Origin: an uncultured Thermomicrobiaceae bacterium
GTDB lineage: Bacteria; Chloroflexota; Chloroflexia; Thermomicrobiales; Thermomicrobiaceae
NCBI GenBank assembly: GCA_938082375.1
Contig: CALKCJ010000016.1
Coordinates: 44,151-108,150 of the forward strand
DNA: 64,000 nt
Direction of reading: 5' to 3'
Part shown: positions 35,081 through 44,070 of the stretch, piece by piece
Numbering within the stretch: the first letter of the stretch is position 1
Layout of the letters: every line of letters begins with the position of its first letter
The notes under the pieces: generated by a model
Database searches by the model: none
Told to the model about the DNA's origin: nothing
Seen by the model: the letters and a program-made list of their open reading frames with translations, nothing else
Translations under genes and position numbers: made by a program

Positions 35081-36067
35081 GTGGTGCGACTTTTCCGCAG
35101 GAGCGACCCAGGGAGCACACCTCGGCGGCTCGCACTCTACTACACCAGCGACGTCCACGGTTCTGAGCGCTGTTTCCTCAAGTTCGTCAACGCGGCGAAG
35201 TTCTACGGCGTCGACACACTCATCCTCGGCGGCGACCTTACTGGCAAGATGCTCGTGCCGATCGTCGAGGTCGACGGCCACTGGGAAATGACCTTCCTCG
35301 GGCGCCACGAGGTACTGACGACCCTGGCCGATGTAGCCGAAGCGGAGAAGCGGATCCGCTTCAACGGCTTCTATCCGTACCGCTGCGACCAGCGGGAACT
35401 TGCGCGCATGGAAGCCGAACCCGGCTACGCAGCCAGCGTCTTCCGCCGCTCGATGCGGGAGTCGGTCGAGCGCTGGGTGCGGTTGGCCGAGGAGCGCCTG
35501 CGGGGTACCGGCGTGCGCTGCTTCGTCATGCCCGGAAACGACGACGAGTTCGACATCGACGAGGCGCTGGCGCAGAGTGATGTCGTCGTCAACCCTGACG
35601 GGCGAGTCCTCCAGCTCGATGGCTACCAGCTCCTCAGCCTGAGCTGGGCCAACCCGACGCCGTGGCACAGTCCGCGTGAGCTACCAGAGGAGGAACTGGC
35701 CGCCCGGATCGAGCATCTCGCCCGCGAGCTCGATCCTGGCACGCCCACCATCTTCAACCTCCACTGCCCGCCCTACAACTCGACCCTCGACAGCGCTCCC
35801 CAGCTCCGTGACGACCTCTCCGTGGTGATGGTCGGCGGGCAGCCGAACATGGTGCCGGTGGGCAGCCGCGCCGTGCGAGCGGCCATCGAGCGCTACCAGC
35901 CCGTGCTCAGCTTGCACGGGCACATCCACGAATCACGCGGCGCGGTGCGGATTGGGCGCACGCTCTGCATCAACCCCGGCAGCGCGTACGGCGAAGGCGT
36001 GTTGCACGGCGCGCTCGTCGTGCTCGAGGGCGACCGGGTAGCGAGCTACCAGCTCGTGAGCGGTTGA
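35081..36067 (+). CDS. Metallophosphoesterase, calcineurin-like
   Basis: A 328-residue phosphoesterase. The five metal motifs are in order: SDVHGS, GGDLTG, MPGNDD, FNLHCPP and LHGHIHES; the segment ending CINPGSAYGEG is typical of the family. The substrate could be a phosphomonoester, a cyclic nucleotide or DNA ends. It starts at GTG 35081 after a good AAGGGGG and is 10 bases upstream of the cyclase gene, so the two are cotranscribed. Confidence 0.88.
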   Translation: MVRLFRRSDPGSTPRRLALYYTSDVHGSERCFLKFVNAAKFYGVDTLILGGDLTGKMLVPIVEVDGHWEMTFLGRHEVLTTLADVAEAEKRIRFNGFYPYRCDQRELARMEAEPGYAASVFRRSMRESVERWVRLAEERLRGTGVRCFVMPGNDDEFDIDEALAQSDVVVNPDGRVLQLDGYQLLSLSWANPTPWHSPRELPEEELAARIEHLARELDPGTPTIFNLHCPPYNSTLDSAPQLRDDLSVVMVGGQPNMVPVGSRAVRAAIERYQPVLSLHGHIHESRGAVRIGRTLCINPGSAYGEGVLHGALVVLEGDRVASYQLVSG

Positions 36068-36077
36068 GGACATCCAG

Positions 36078-36728
36078 ATGGGATTCTACGACCTCTCGCA
36101 CCCGATCGAAAGCGGCATGCCCTTCTTCCCTGGCGACCCGGAGCCGCGCGTGGCCCCCGGGCGCGGGACACCGCCTTGGCAGGTGAGTGCGCTGGAGCTG
36201 GGCACACACACCGGCACCCATATCGACGCGCCCCGCCACCGCTTTCCGGAGCGCAGGGCGATCTCCGACTTTCCGCCGGAGCACTTCGTCCGCTCCGGCC
36301 TGGTCGTCCCGGTGGCCGGTCTGGGCGACAACGAGCCGATCGAGCTGGAACGACTGGAGCCGCTGCGTGCGGCCATCCGCGCCGGTGACGTCGTGATCTT
36401 CGCGACCGGGTGGGAGCGCTACTGGGGCCAGCCCCGCTACTTCTGCCACCCCTATCTGAGCGCAGCCGTCGCCGCTCTCCTCGTCGAAGCCGGCGTCGCC
36501 ATCGTCGGGATCGACGCGCTGAACGTTGATTCGACGGTGCAGGGGACGTCCGCCGTCCATGAGCGGCTGCTCGCGGCGGACGTGCTGATCGTCGAGAACC
36601 TACGCGGGCTGGAACAGCTCGTTCCGGGCCGGCGCTACCTCTTCAGCTTCCTGCCGCTCCCGGTGCGCGATGGTGACGGCTCACCGGTGCGGGCCGTGGC
36701 CTGGGAGCGCGACAGGCGGTTCGACTGA
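36078..36728 (+). CDS. Cyclase family protein (kynurenine formamidase-like)
   Basis: A 216-residue zinc hydrolase of the cyclase/KynB family. The signature HTGTHIDAPRH gives the HxGTHxDxPxH metal ligands, and the start FYDLSHPIESGMPFFPGDP is typical. Members hydrolyse N-formylkynurenine or other aryl-formamides or lactones. No other kynurenine-pathway gene is here, so the substrate is open. It shares an operon with the phosphoesterase. Confidence 0.87.
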   Translation: MGFYDLSHPIESGMPFFPGDPEPRVAPGRGTPPWQVSALELGTHTGTHIDAPRHRFPERRAISDFPPEHFVRSGLVVPVAGLGDNEPIELERLEPLRAAIRAGDVVIFATGWERYWGQPRYFCHPYLSAAVAALLVEAGVAIVGIDALNVDSTVQGTSAVHERLLAADVLIVENLRGLEQLVPGRRYLFSFLPLPVRDGDGSPVRAVAWERDRRFD

Positions 36729-36801
36729 GTGAGATGAGGGGATACTAGGTCGGCGAGTCGCCGGTAGGAGCGCTCGCCGCTCGCGTGAGGAGGGGGAATC
36801 G

Positions 36802-38451
36802 ATGAAGCAGGCACACCAGAGTGGCGTTCCGACGGGCGCCCCTCGGGTGTTCACCCGGGCTGCGACCGGCCTCGTACGCGAGGCGGGGCTGCTCGACGCG
36901 CTGGTCTACAACGTCAACTTCATCAGCATCGGGCTGATGGTCGCCCTGATGCTGCTCTACATGCCCTCCTACGGCGGGGTGAATATCCCGCTCTCGCTGG
37001 TAGTCTGCGCGCTGCTCGCGCTGCCGACCGCAGCGACCTACGGCATGCTGGCGGCCACCATGCCGCGAAGCGGCGGCGACTACGTGTACGTCAGCCGTGT
37101 GCTCGGCCCGGCCTTCGGCATGATGAGCAACTGGAATACAACGGTCTGGTGGGTATTGTACGGCGGTGTGCCGTCGGCGTTCCTGGCCAGCTTCGGCATC
37201 GCTCCGCTCATGCGGATCCTGGCGGCCATGACCGGGAACTCGTCCCTGTTACAGTTCGCCGACTGGGCGGCCAGCCCCTGGGGAACATTCATCATCGGCG
37301 CACTCCTCATCGTCGCCCTCACCGGCATCTTCATCCTCGGGCTGGGCGTCTTCTTCCGCGTGCAGAACCTGTTCTTCGCCCTGGCGATGCTCGCGGTCGT
37401 GCTCATCGTGGTCGCGGCGCTGACGCAGACGCCGGAACAACTGACGGCCGAGCTGAACCGCCATCTGGCCACGCTCACCAGGCTGGACGATACCGTGGGC
37501 GCGATCATCGAGCATAGCGGCTACAGCCCGCAGCCGTTCGACCTGCGCACGACGCTCATCGCCATGACCTGGATCTACCTGACCATGGGCTTTAGCTTCT
37601 CCAGCGCCTACATTGGCGGTGAGGTCAAGCAGGCCAGCCGTGTCCAGGTCTGGGCCATCCCCGGTACCGTGGTCTACGCGCTCGTCTGGGGATTGCTGCT
37701 GGTCTGGACCGTGACCCGCGCCGCTGGTGACCAGCTCATCGGAGCCATCAGCATGCTGGGCGATGCCAGTGCCGGCGAGGTCGGGCTGAGCGCGGTCCCA
37801 CGGTTCCATGAGCTCGTGGCGATCGGCAGTGGCAACCTGCTCTTGGCGTTGCTGATCGGCTTTGGCTTTATCTTCTGGAGTTATGCCTGGCTACCGGGAC
37901 AGATCCTCAACGCCTCGCGAAACCTCGTGGCCTACGCCGTCGACGGCCTCATGCCCTCCTGGCTCGCCTACGTCAGCCCGCGCTTCCACACACCAGTCAT
38001 AAGCCTGGTGGTGATGGGCGGGCTGTCGATCGTCTCACTGGCGATCTACGTGTTTACCCCCTACTTCGCCACGCTGGTGGGCATCTTCGGCTTCCTGCTC
38101 ACCTTCATCGTGGTCTCGCTCAGTGCGGTGCTCCTCCCGTACCGGCGCCCGGAGCTCTTCCGAGGATCACCGGTAGCCTGGCGGCTGGGCGGCCTGCCGG
38201 TGATGAGCCTGGTCGGCGCGCTCTCGCTCGTCGCCTGCGTGCTCATGCAGTGGGCCTACCTGAACGATCCGTACTCCGGGATCAGCCTCGATCCGAGCAC
38301 ACTCGAGCAGGGCATCCTCGGCTTCGGGATGTTCCTCTTGAACGTGGCGATCTTCTTATCCGGTCTGGTGCTCTACGCCCTCGCCCGCTGGTGGCGGCGC
38401 CGACAGGGGATCGATCTCTCGCTCGCCTACCGCGAGATCCCGGTGGAGTAA
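36802..38451 (+). CDS. APC-family amino acid/polyamine transporter
   Basis: A 549-residue transporter with about 12 helices. The N terminus has the APC signature: helix 1 VNFISIGLMVALMLLYMPSY is followed by AATMPRSGGDYVYVSR, which resembles the PxxGGxYxyxxr substrate-binding turn of the family. The C-terminal end is basic and cytoplasmic. AGGAGGGGG stands in front of ATG 36802. Substrate unknown. Confidence 0.88.
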   Translation: MKQAHQSGVPTGAPRVFTRAATGLVREAGLLDALVYNVNFISIGLMVALMLLYMPSYGGVNIPLSLVVCALLALPTAATYGMLAATMPRSGGDYVYVSRVLGPAFGMMSNWNTTVWWVLYGGVPSAFLASFGIAPLMRILAAMTGNSSLLQFADWAASPWGTFIIGALLIVALTGIFILGLGVFFRVQNLFFALAMLAVVLIVVAALTQTPEQLTAELNRHLATLTRLDDTVGAIIEHSGYSPQPFDLRTTLIAMTWIYLTMGFSFSSAYIGGEVKQASRVQVWAIPGTVVYALVWGLLLVWTVTRAAGDQLIGAISMLGDASAGEVGLSAVPRFHELVAIGSGNLLLALLIGFGFIFWSYAWLPGQILNASRNLVAYAVDGLMPSWLAYVSPRFHTPVISLVVMGGLSIVSLAIYVFTPYFATLVGIFGFLLTFIVVSLSAVLLPYRRPELFRGSPVAWRLGGLPVMSLVGALSLVACVLMQWAYLNDPYSGISLDPSTLEQGILGFGMFLLNVAIFLSGLVLYALARWWRRRQGIDLSLAYREIPVE

Positions 38452-38511
38452 ACAGCGCCCCCAGAGCATCCACAGCCTGGCTTCCACCGGGCAGCGACAT
38501 CGGGCCGCTCG

Positions 38512-39090
38512 ATGCTCCTCATCGCCTTGCTCAGCCTGGTTCCCCTCGTTGTCGCGCCTATCGGCTTCGTCACGCTGGCATGCCTGCGAGGGATGCTCCC
38601 CGACCCCTGGGGAACCTTTCGCCTCGACCTGCTCGCCTGGGCCATCTTCGCCCAAGCCTCGGTGGGATCGTTCTACCTCTTAATCAACGGGCTCGGGCAT
38701 CGAGCCGGGCAACGATATGCGCTAGCGCTGCTGTTGCCGGCGGCCTCCGTTCTGCCTCTACTGGCGCAAATCCTCGTCGCAACCACCAGCGGAATCCTGT
38801 TGCTCGCCCAAGCGTGCGGCCGGGGGTACCTCCGTCCAGCGCCTGCGCTCCAAGGTCTCGAGTCGCGACGGGGTCTCGGCAGGATGCGTTCGGATCGTAG
38901 AGCAAGCCTGCACCGGTCGTTAGGTGTCATCTCCGGCCAGCAAGGGAAGGGGAGCGTGCGCTCCTTCGATGGCGGTACTCCTGCCTTCACTGCCGGATTG
39001 GAGATGGAGCTCGACTATCCCGGAGAGTCGTCACCCAGGCTCTCTAGGCCTGTGTCTTGGATGCTGACCACGAGCACCCTCTGGAACTGA
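38512..39090 (+). CDS. Doubtful small membrane protein
   Basis: An open frame of 192 codons. The first ~95 residues form three convincing hydrophobic helices (LLIALLSLVPLVVAPIGFV, WAIFAQASVGSFYLLI, YALALLLPAASVLPLLAQIL); the rest is low-complexity and not protein-like. No clear ribosome site is present. It could be a short real gene whose 3' end is decayed, or a chance frame. The surrounding 38452-39133 shows no other gene. Confidence 0.3.
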   Translation: MLLIALLSLVPLVVAPIGFVTLACLRGMLPDPWGTFRLDLLAWAIFAQASVGSFYLLINGLGHRAGQRYALALLLPAASVLPLLAQILVATTSGILLLAQACGRGYLRPAPALQGLESRRGLGRMRSDRRASLHRSLGVISGQQGKGSVRSFDGGTPAFTAGLEMELDYPGESSPRLSRPVSWMLTTSTLWN

Positions 39091-39133
39091 TCCCTCGCCC
39101 CCTCGACCAGGCTGTGCGGGCGGGTGCCGACAC

Positions 39134-39566
39134 GTGAGCGCAAGCCGCTACCGCTCGAGCGGAGAGGAGCGGCTCGGCGCACTCGTCGTCCGTGTCGATC
39201 AGCTACTTCAACCGTGTGCTCCGCCGCGTCCGCCTTCTCTCGCCCGATACGCTCGACCGGCTGCTCGACGAGGTGGAGGCTGCGGGCCGCCTGGCGCCCG
39301 CCGAGAGCGAGGATCTGCGGCTGACCGATATCCTGGCGCGCGGCATGCGCCGGGCGGATGGGGCGGCGGTGTACCTCGCGGCCGAGGTCTCGGGACTGGT
39401 CGAGCTCGACACTGTGGCCCGCGCGGCCCGGCGTGCTGAATTGCTCGCTCGCGCCACCGGGCGGCGGTGCAGTGGTCCCGGAGAGCGGATTCCACCGGTC
39501 ATCGACCGGATCACGCGGCAGAGCGGTGTCTGGCGCGTGCTCAACGGCGCAGCGTTGCCGCCCAGC
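39134..39566 (+). pseudogene. Decayed coiled-coil/PD-(D/E)XK-like gene, paralogue of 63428-64000
   Basis: Two frames together spell one protein family. From 39134 the frame reads EERLGALVVRVDQL, the end of a coiled coil; near 39190 the reading shifts and continues YFNRVLRRVRLLSPD, then VYLAAEVSGLVELDTVARAA and GERIPPVIDRI. The protein at 63428-64000 has the same order of blocks: ARVDEL, FRRVIRRPRLVSEE, VYLIAEVSWGI. Here most of the coiled coil is deleted, a frameshift joins the halves, and several residues before GERIPP are gone. The family resembles DUF3782-type restriction-endonuclease-fold proteins of unknown function. Confidence 0.55.
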
Positions 39567-39834
39567 GTCGAAGTGCCGTCGCCTTCCGAGCGAACGTTGC
39601 CGAGCGCGCAACGCGCTCGGGCTGTAGCGGCGTCACCTCCGTATCGCTGTATGTGCGCGCCAGCAGGCGTGCCTGGATGCCGGGGAGGTTCTGGGGCAGC
39701 CTGAGAGGGTGGGAGCGAATGCTATACTTGAGCGGTGTGCCGGTTCGGCGCCAGTGGTCGAGTGGTGGCTGACACGGTAATGCCCACCCCGACGGGCGCG
39801 TCCCACGGATTCGGGTGACAGGGACGGGGGGACG

Positions 39835-40704
39835 ATGAAAGGGGTTGTGCTCGCCGGTGGGCTCGGGACGCGGCTCTACCCGCTGACCTACGCCACCAAC
39901 AAGCATCTGCTGCCCGTGTACGACCAGCCGATGATCTACTACCCGATCCGCACCTTGGTGCGTGCCGGCATCGACGAGATCATCGTCGTCACCGGCGGGC
40001 CACATGCCGGCCACTTCCTCCCCGTTCTGCGCGACGGCAAACACTTAGGTGTGCGCCACCTGGAGTACACCTACCAGCCGTCCGAGGGCGGCATCGCCGA
40101 AGCGCTGGGACTCTGCGAGGAGTTTGCCGATGGTGACGACGTCTGTGTGATCCTGGGCGACAATACGACCGACGCCGAGATCCGCCCTGAGGTCGAGAGC
40201 TTCACCGGCGGGGCACTCATCTTCCTGGCCCGGGTACCCGACCCCGAGCGGTTCGGCTGTCCGGTCTTCGATCCCAGCGATCCGACCCGGATCATCCGCA
40301 TCGAAGAGAAGCCGAGATCTCCCCAGAGCCGCTACGCGGTGACCGGCCTGTACATCTACGACGCGCGCGTGTTCGACTACATCCGTGAGCTGCGCCCGTC
40401 GGAGCGCGGAGAACTCGAGATCACCGATGTCAATAACCGGTACCTCGCGACCGGCGAGCTGCGCTGGGTCGAGCTACGGGGGTTCTGGAGCGACGCGGGC
40501 ACCTTCGAGAGCCTGCACCGGGCCAACCGCTACTGGGCTGAGAAGCGCGGCTGGCACGACCCAGCACCGGTGCGGTTCGAGGGGAGCGAACCGGCTCAGG
40601 ACCAACGCCGAGAAGGAAACGCGACCGTGACCAGGGAGACCGAGACGCTGGAGTCGACGAATGTTCAAGCGAGAAGAACAACACGCAGCCGCACGCATCA
40701 ATGA
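39835..40704 (+). CDS. rmlA: Glucose-1-phosphate thymidylyltransferase-like sugar nucleotidyltransferase
   Basis: A 289-residue nucleotidyltransferase. The N-terminal GVVLAGGLGTRLYPLT is the NTP loop (GGxGTRLxPLT), then KHLLPVYDQPMIYYP; VILGDNT carries the metal aspartate and EEKP the sugar site. It would couple dTTP and glucose-1-phosphate to dTDP-glucose, the entry to dTDP-rhamnose and other wall sugars. The catalytic core ends near residue 245; about 45 charged residues follow and overlap the argS start by 44 bases. No rmlBCD genes are here. Confidence 0.88.
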   Translation: MKGVVLAGGLGTRLYPLTYATNKHLLPVYDQPMIYYPIRTLVRAGIDEIIVVTGGPHAGHFLPVLRDGKHLGVRHLEYTYQPSEGGIAEALGLCEEFADGDDVCVILGDNTTDAEIRPEVESFTGGALIFLARVPDPERFGCPVFDPSDPTRIIRIEEKPRSPQSRYAVTGLYIYDARVFDYIRELRPSERGELEITDVNNRYLATGELRWVELRGFWSDAGTFESLHRANRYWAEKRGWHDPAPVRFEGSEPAQDQRREGNATVTRETETLESTNVQARRTTRSRTHQ

Positions 40705-42820
40705 CGTACTCGAGGAGCTGGGCTACGGCCGGCGCCGGCTCGACATGCGCCCAATCCCCTTCGCGGGAGTGTGGGGTACATCCTCCTCAGTCAGCTACCA
40801 GATCGCGACCGAGCAGCTCAGTGCGGAACTCGAGCACCTGACCGCTGGCTTGCCGAAGAAGGAAGCCAAGCGCCTCCTCCAAGAGCGTATCCGCGAGCGT
40901 GCCCAGGCGATCGCCGACGAAGTGGCGCGGCGCCTGACGCAGCGCAACAGCTTCGCGCGCGTCGAGGCGGTGAATGGTTATGTCAATATCATTTACGATG
41001 TCAACCAGTTCTCGAACCACGTCGTGCAGGCTGCAATCTCCGAGGGATCGCACTACGGCCGGGGAACCCCCAAGACCGACCGGGTGATGGTAGAGTTCTC
41101 GCAGCCGAACACACATAAGGCCTTCCATGTTGGCCATCTCCGCAACGCCGCCCTCGGCGACGCGCTGGTGCGGATCCTGCGCTTCGCTGGCTACGATGTG
41201 CTGGCAGCGAACTACATCGGGGACATCGGCCTCCACGTGATCAAGACGCTCTGGTGCTACCTCCGGTTCCATCGCGGCGAGGAGCCACCGCGGGCACAGC
41301 GCGGTCGCTGGCTCGGGGAGATCTATACCGAGGCCGACCGCCGGCTCAACTACCGCCAGGACGTCGTCGACCTGCTCAACGAGCTAGCGAAGGAGGATCC
41401 AGTCTTCGTCCAGGCAGTCGACCGCATGCTCAAGGAGCTTTGGCGTACCCACAAGGTGGGCGAAGACGTGGCGTACCTGTTGGGCCAGATCGCCCACGGG
41501 CGGGAGATCAAGCCAGACGCCTTCTACGACGAGCAGACGATCGTCCAGTTCTGGCCCATCGTGGGCAAGCAGCTTGAGCACGAGCTGGCCGAAGCCCGTC
41601 GGATGGCCGAGCAGGGGCTCAATGGCGAGAGCCAGCTCTCGCTCCCGGAACTCGAAGAGCGCTACCTGCGCTGGAAGCGGCTGGCGGCGACGATCGACTG
41701 GTGGCCCCACGTGCCTGAGTGGCAGAAGGAAGTGCGCGAGACCTTTCAGCTTTGGGAACGCGAGGATCCGGAGTTCGTCGCCCTGTGGGAAGAGACGCGC
41801 GCCTGGAGCATGGAGGAGTTCCACCGGATCTATGACCAGCTCGACATCCACTTCGACGTCTGGTTCTACGAGAGCGAGGTCGAGGACGAGGGGCGCGCTA
41901 TCGTCAAGGAGCTCCTGGAGCGCGGCATCGCCGAGATCAGCGAAGGGGTTCCGGTCGTCAAGATCGACGAGAAGCTGGGGCTGGAGAAGGAAACATACCG
42001 CATCCTCCCCATCCTCCGCTCCGACGGCACCACGCTCTACTCGACCAAGGATCTGGCGCTCACCAAGCGCAAGTTCGAGGAATACGGCATCGACCGGGCG
42101 ATCTGGGTGGTGGACGTCCGCCAGAGTCTGTACCTGCAGCAGATCTTCAAGATCATGGAACTGTGGGGCTTCGAGCAGGCATCCAAGTGCTACCACCTCG
42201 CCTACGAGATGGTGATGCTGCCGACCGGCGCGATGAGCAGCCGGGCAGGCAATGTGGTCCTCTACGAAGACATCGCGGGCCAGGTGCTCGAGCGCGCGCT
42301 CGAGATCATCGAGGAGAAGAACCCCTCTCTGCCGACGGATCTCAAAGTCGAGATCGCACGCCAGGTGGGGTTGGGAAGTCTCAAGTACGGGATGCTTTCC
42401 CGCGACAGCAACCGAGTGATCGTCTTTGACATCGAGGAGGCGCTCTCGTTCGACGGCCATGCGGCGCCCTACATCCAGTACGCGCACGCACGGGCCTGCC
42501 GTATCCTGGAGAAAGTCGAGTCACTGCCTGGTGGTCCCTACAGCTTCACCGACCTCGTGTCCCAGGAAACCGAACTCATCGAACAGCTCGCCGCGTTCCC
42601 GGACGAGGTCGAGCGGGCGGCCGATGAATACAAGCCGCTGGTCATCGCCAACTACGTCTACGAGCTCGCCCGCCGATTCAACGACTTCTACCACGCCTGC
42701 CCAGTGCTGCAGGCCGAGGAGCCGAAGCGCTCGGCGCGCCTCGCGCTGGTGGCGGCCACCAGGCAGGCACTGGCGAACGGGCTGCGCCTGCTCGGCATCG
42801 CCGCGCCCGAGGTGATGTAG
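40661..42820 (+). CDS. argS: Arginyl-tRNA synthetase
   Basis: A 719-residue class I synthetase. The N-terminal Arg-specific tRNA D-loop domain is at about 5-115, the HIGH motif is HVGH (156-159) within QPNTHKAFHVGHLRN, and the KMSKS region reads GAMSSRAGN, a common lack of the lysine in ArgS. The C-terminal anticodon domain contains DEVERAADEYKPLVIANYVY. The protein is about 130 residues longer than usual; the extra part is a charged helical insertion at about 225-355. It overlaps the rmlA 3' end by 44 bases, so it is probably translationally coupled. Confidence 0.95.
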   Translation: MFKREEQHAAARINDVLEELGYGRRRLDMRPIPFAGVWGTSSSVSYQIATEQLSAELEHLTAGLPKKEAKRLLQERIRERAQAIADEVARRLTQRNSFARVEAVNGYVNIIYDVNQFSNHVVQAAISEGSHYGRGTPKTDRVMVEFSQPNTHKAFHVGHLRNAALGDALVRILRFAGYDVLAANYIGDIGLHVIKTLWCYLRFHRGEEPPRAQRGRWLGEIYTEADRRLNYRQDVVDLLNELAKEDPVFVQAVDRMLKELWRTHKVGEDVAYLLGQIAHGREIKPDAFYDEQTIVQFWPIVGKQLEHELAEARRMAEQGLNGESQLSLPELEERYLRWKRLAATIDWWPHVPEWQKEVRETFQLWEREDPEFVALWEETRAWSMEEFHRIYDQLDIHFDVWFYESEVEDEGRAIVKELLERGIAEISEGVPVVKIDEKLGLEKETYRILPILRSDGTTLYSTKDLALTKRKFEEYGIDRAIWVVDVRQSLYLQQIFKIMELWGFEQASKCYHLAYEMVMLPTGAMSSRAGNVVLYEDIAGQVLERALEIIEEKNPSLPTDLKVEIARQVGLGSLKYGMLSRDSNRVIVFDIEEALSFDGHAAPYIQYAHARACRILEKVESLPGGPYSFTDLVSQETELIEQLAAFPDEVERAADEYKPLVIANYVYELARRFNDFYHACPVLQAEEPKRSARLALVAATRQALANGLRLLGIAAPEVM

Positions 42821-42867
42821 CAGCTGTGTCTCCCGCTCAGGCACGAGGCGCTCTCCCGCTCGCCAGC

Positions 42868-43995
42868 CTAGGTCGGTAGGACGAAGATACCCTCCGTCGT
42901 CCTCAGGTAGAGGAGGCTCCCTCCCCAGGCGACCGTGATCTCCCGGATCTCTGCGGCTGGCACCGCGGTGACGAGCTGCCAAGTCGCCCCACCGTCTAGG
43001 CTCTCGTACAGGCCGCGGACCGTTCCCAGCCAGAGGTGGCGCGGGTCAGCTGGATCGGCGGCGGCCGAAAGCAACCCGTAGCCGCGCGCCAGCTCCCCAG
43101 TTGGGATCGATTCGGCGAGCGGATCAACCGAGATGGTCACGTCCTCCAAGCCCGCCCGGCTGAACTCCCAGCGTGCGCCGCGGTCGTGGCTGAGGTGCGC
43201 ACCACGCGGCTCGGCGACCAGGAGCAGGTCGCCTCTCGCCAGCAACGTCCCGCCGCCCCAGAACTCGAGCAGCCGCTCACCCGCGCGGAGCTGCCTCGGG
43301 TCGGACAGGTCGAACCGCATCAGCCAGGTGGTGCCACCCTCGGAGGTCAACACGCCGTAGAGGCTCGCCCCCTCGATCGCCGCGCCGAAGACCGTCAACC
43401 CTTCGACGCCCGGGAGCGTGGCCCAGGTCTCCCCACCGTTCTGGCTCAGGACGAGCTGGCACCGGTCACCAACGACTAGACGCGAGTCAGCAGGGTGCAC
43501 GAGCAGCGGGCGAACGTCCTGGCCCTGGGCCAGCGCTTCCCAGCTCGTGCCACCGTCCTGACTGCGGTAGAAGGCGACCGGCTTGCCGCCCTGGAAGCAG
43601 GGCGGGTGGTCACCGAGGTACAGCGTCGCGGGGTCGGACGGAGCCGACACGAGCATCCCCGGGCCGGGGAGCGGGCCCACTCGCTCCCAGCCGCGCTCGC
43701 TGCGGCGGAAGAGCGCCGTCGCGGTCGCGGCGTAGCGGGCATCGTCCTGTGGGTCGGGCACCACGACGCCAACCACTCGGTCCCCGGCGAGCTCGAGGTA
43801 GCCGCTCGTCGGCAGAGGAGTCGGTGTGGCGGTCGGCGTTGGTTGGGGCGTGGCGGTTGGCGTGAGCGCTGGCGAGGGCACCGCGGTGGGTGTCTCTCGC
43901 ACGGTCGTGGGTGTCTTAGGCGCACGCCGGGCGCAGGCCACCAGAAGGCTGGCGAGCGCAAGGAGCCAAAGGAGCCAAACCCTCACTCCGGTCAT
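42868..43995 (-). CDS. Secreted lipoprotein with Asp-box (BNR) repeats
   Basis: A 375-residue exported protein. The signal peptide VWLLWLLALASLLVACARR ends in a lipobox LVAC; a Thr-Pro-rich spacer follows. The rest has several sialidase-type Asp-boxes, S-x-D/N-G-G-x-x-W: SQDGGTSW, SQNGGETW and SLDGGATW, plus HDRGARW. This points to a six- or seven-bladed beta-propeller outside the membrane. No sialidase catalytic residues are seen, so it probably binds or senses rather than cleaves. The frame is open 51 bases upstream; ATG 43995 fits the signal peptide best. Confidence 0.78.
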   Translation of the reverse strand: MTGVRVWLLWLLALASLLVACARRAPKTPTTVRETPTAVPSPALTPTATPQPTPTATPTPLPTSGYLELAGDRVVGVVVPDPQDDARYAATATALFRRSERGWERVGPLPGPGMLVSAPSDPATLYLGDHPPCFQGGKPVAFYRSQDGGTSWEALAQGQDVRPLLVHPADSRLVVGDRCQLVLSQNGGETWATLPGVEGLTVFGAAIEGASLYGVLTSEGGTTWLMRFDLSDPRQLRAGERLLEFWGGGTLLARGDLLLVAEPRGAHLSHDRGARWEFSRAGLEDVTISVDPLAESIPTGELARGYGLLSAAADPADPRHLWLGTVRGLYESLDGGATWQLVTAVPAAEIREITVAWGGSLLYLRTTEGIFVLPT

Positions 43996-44070
43996 CGGTG
44001 CTTCTTTCCCCACGTCGTCCGATCGCGGCGTCGCCTGCTCGGCCAAGGATACCGGAACCGGTGAGCACTA

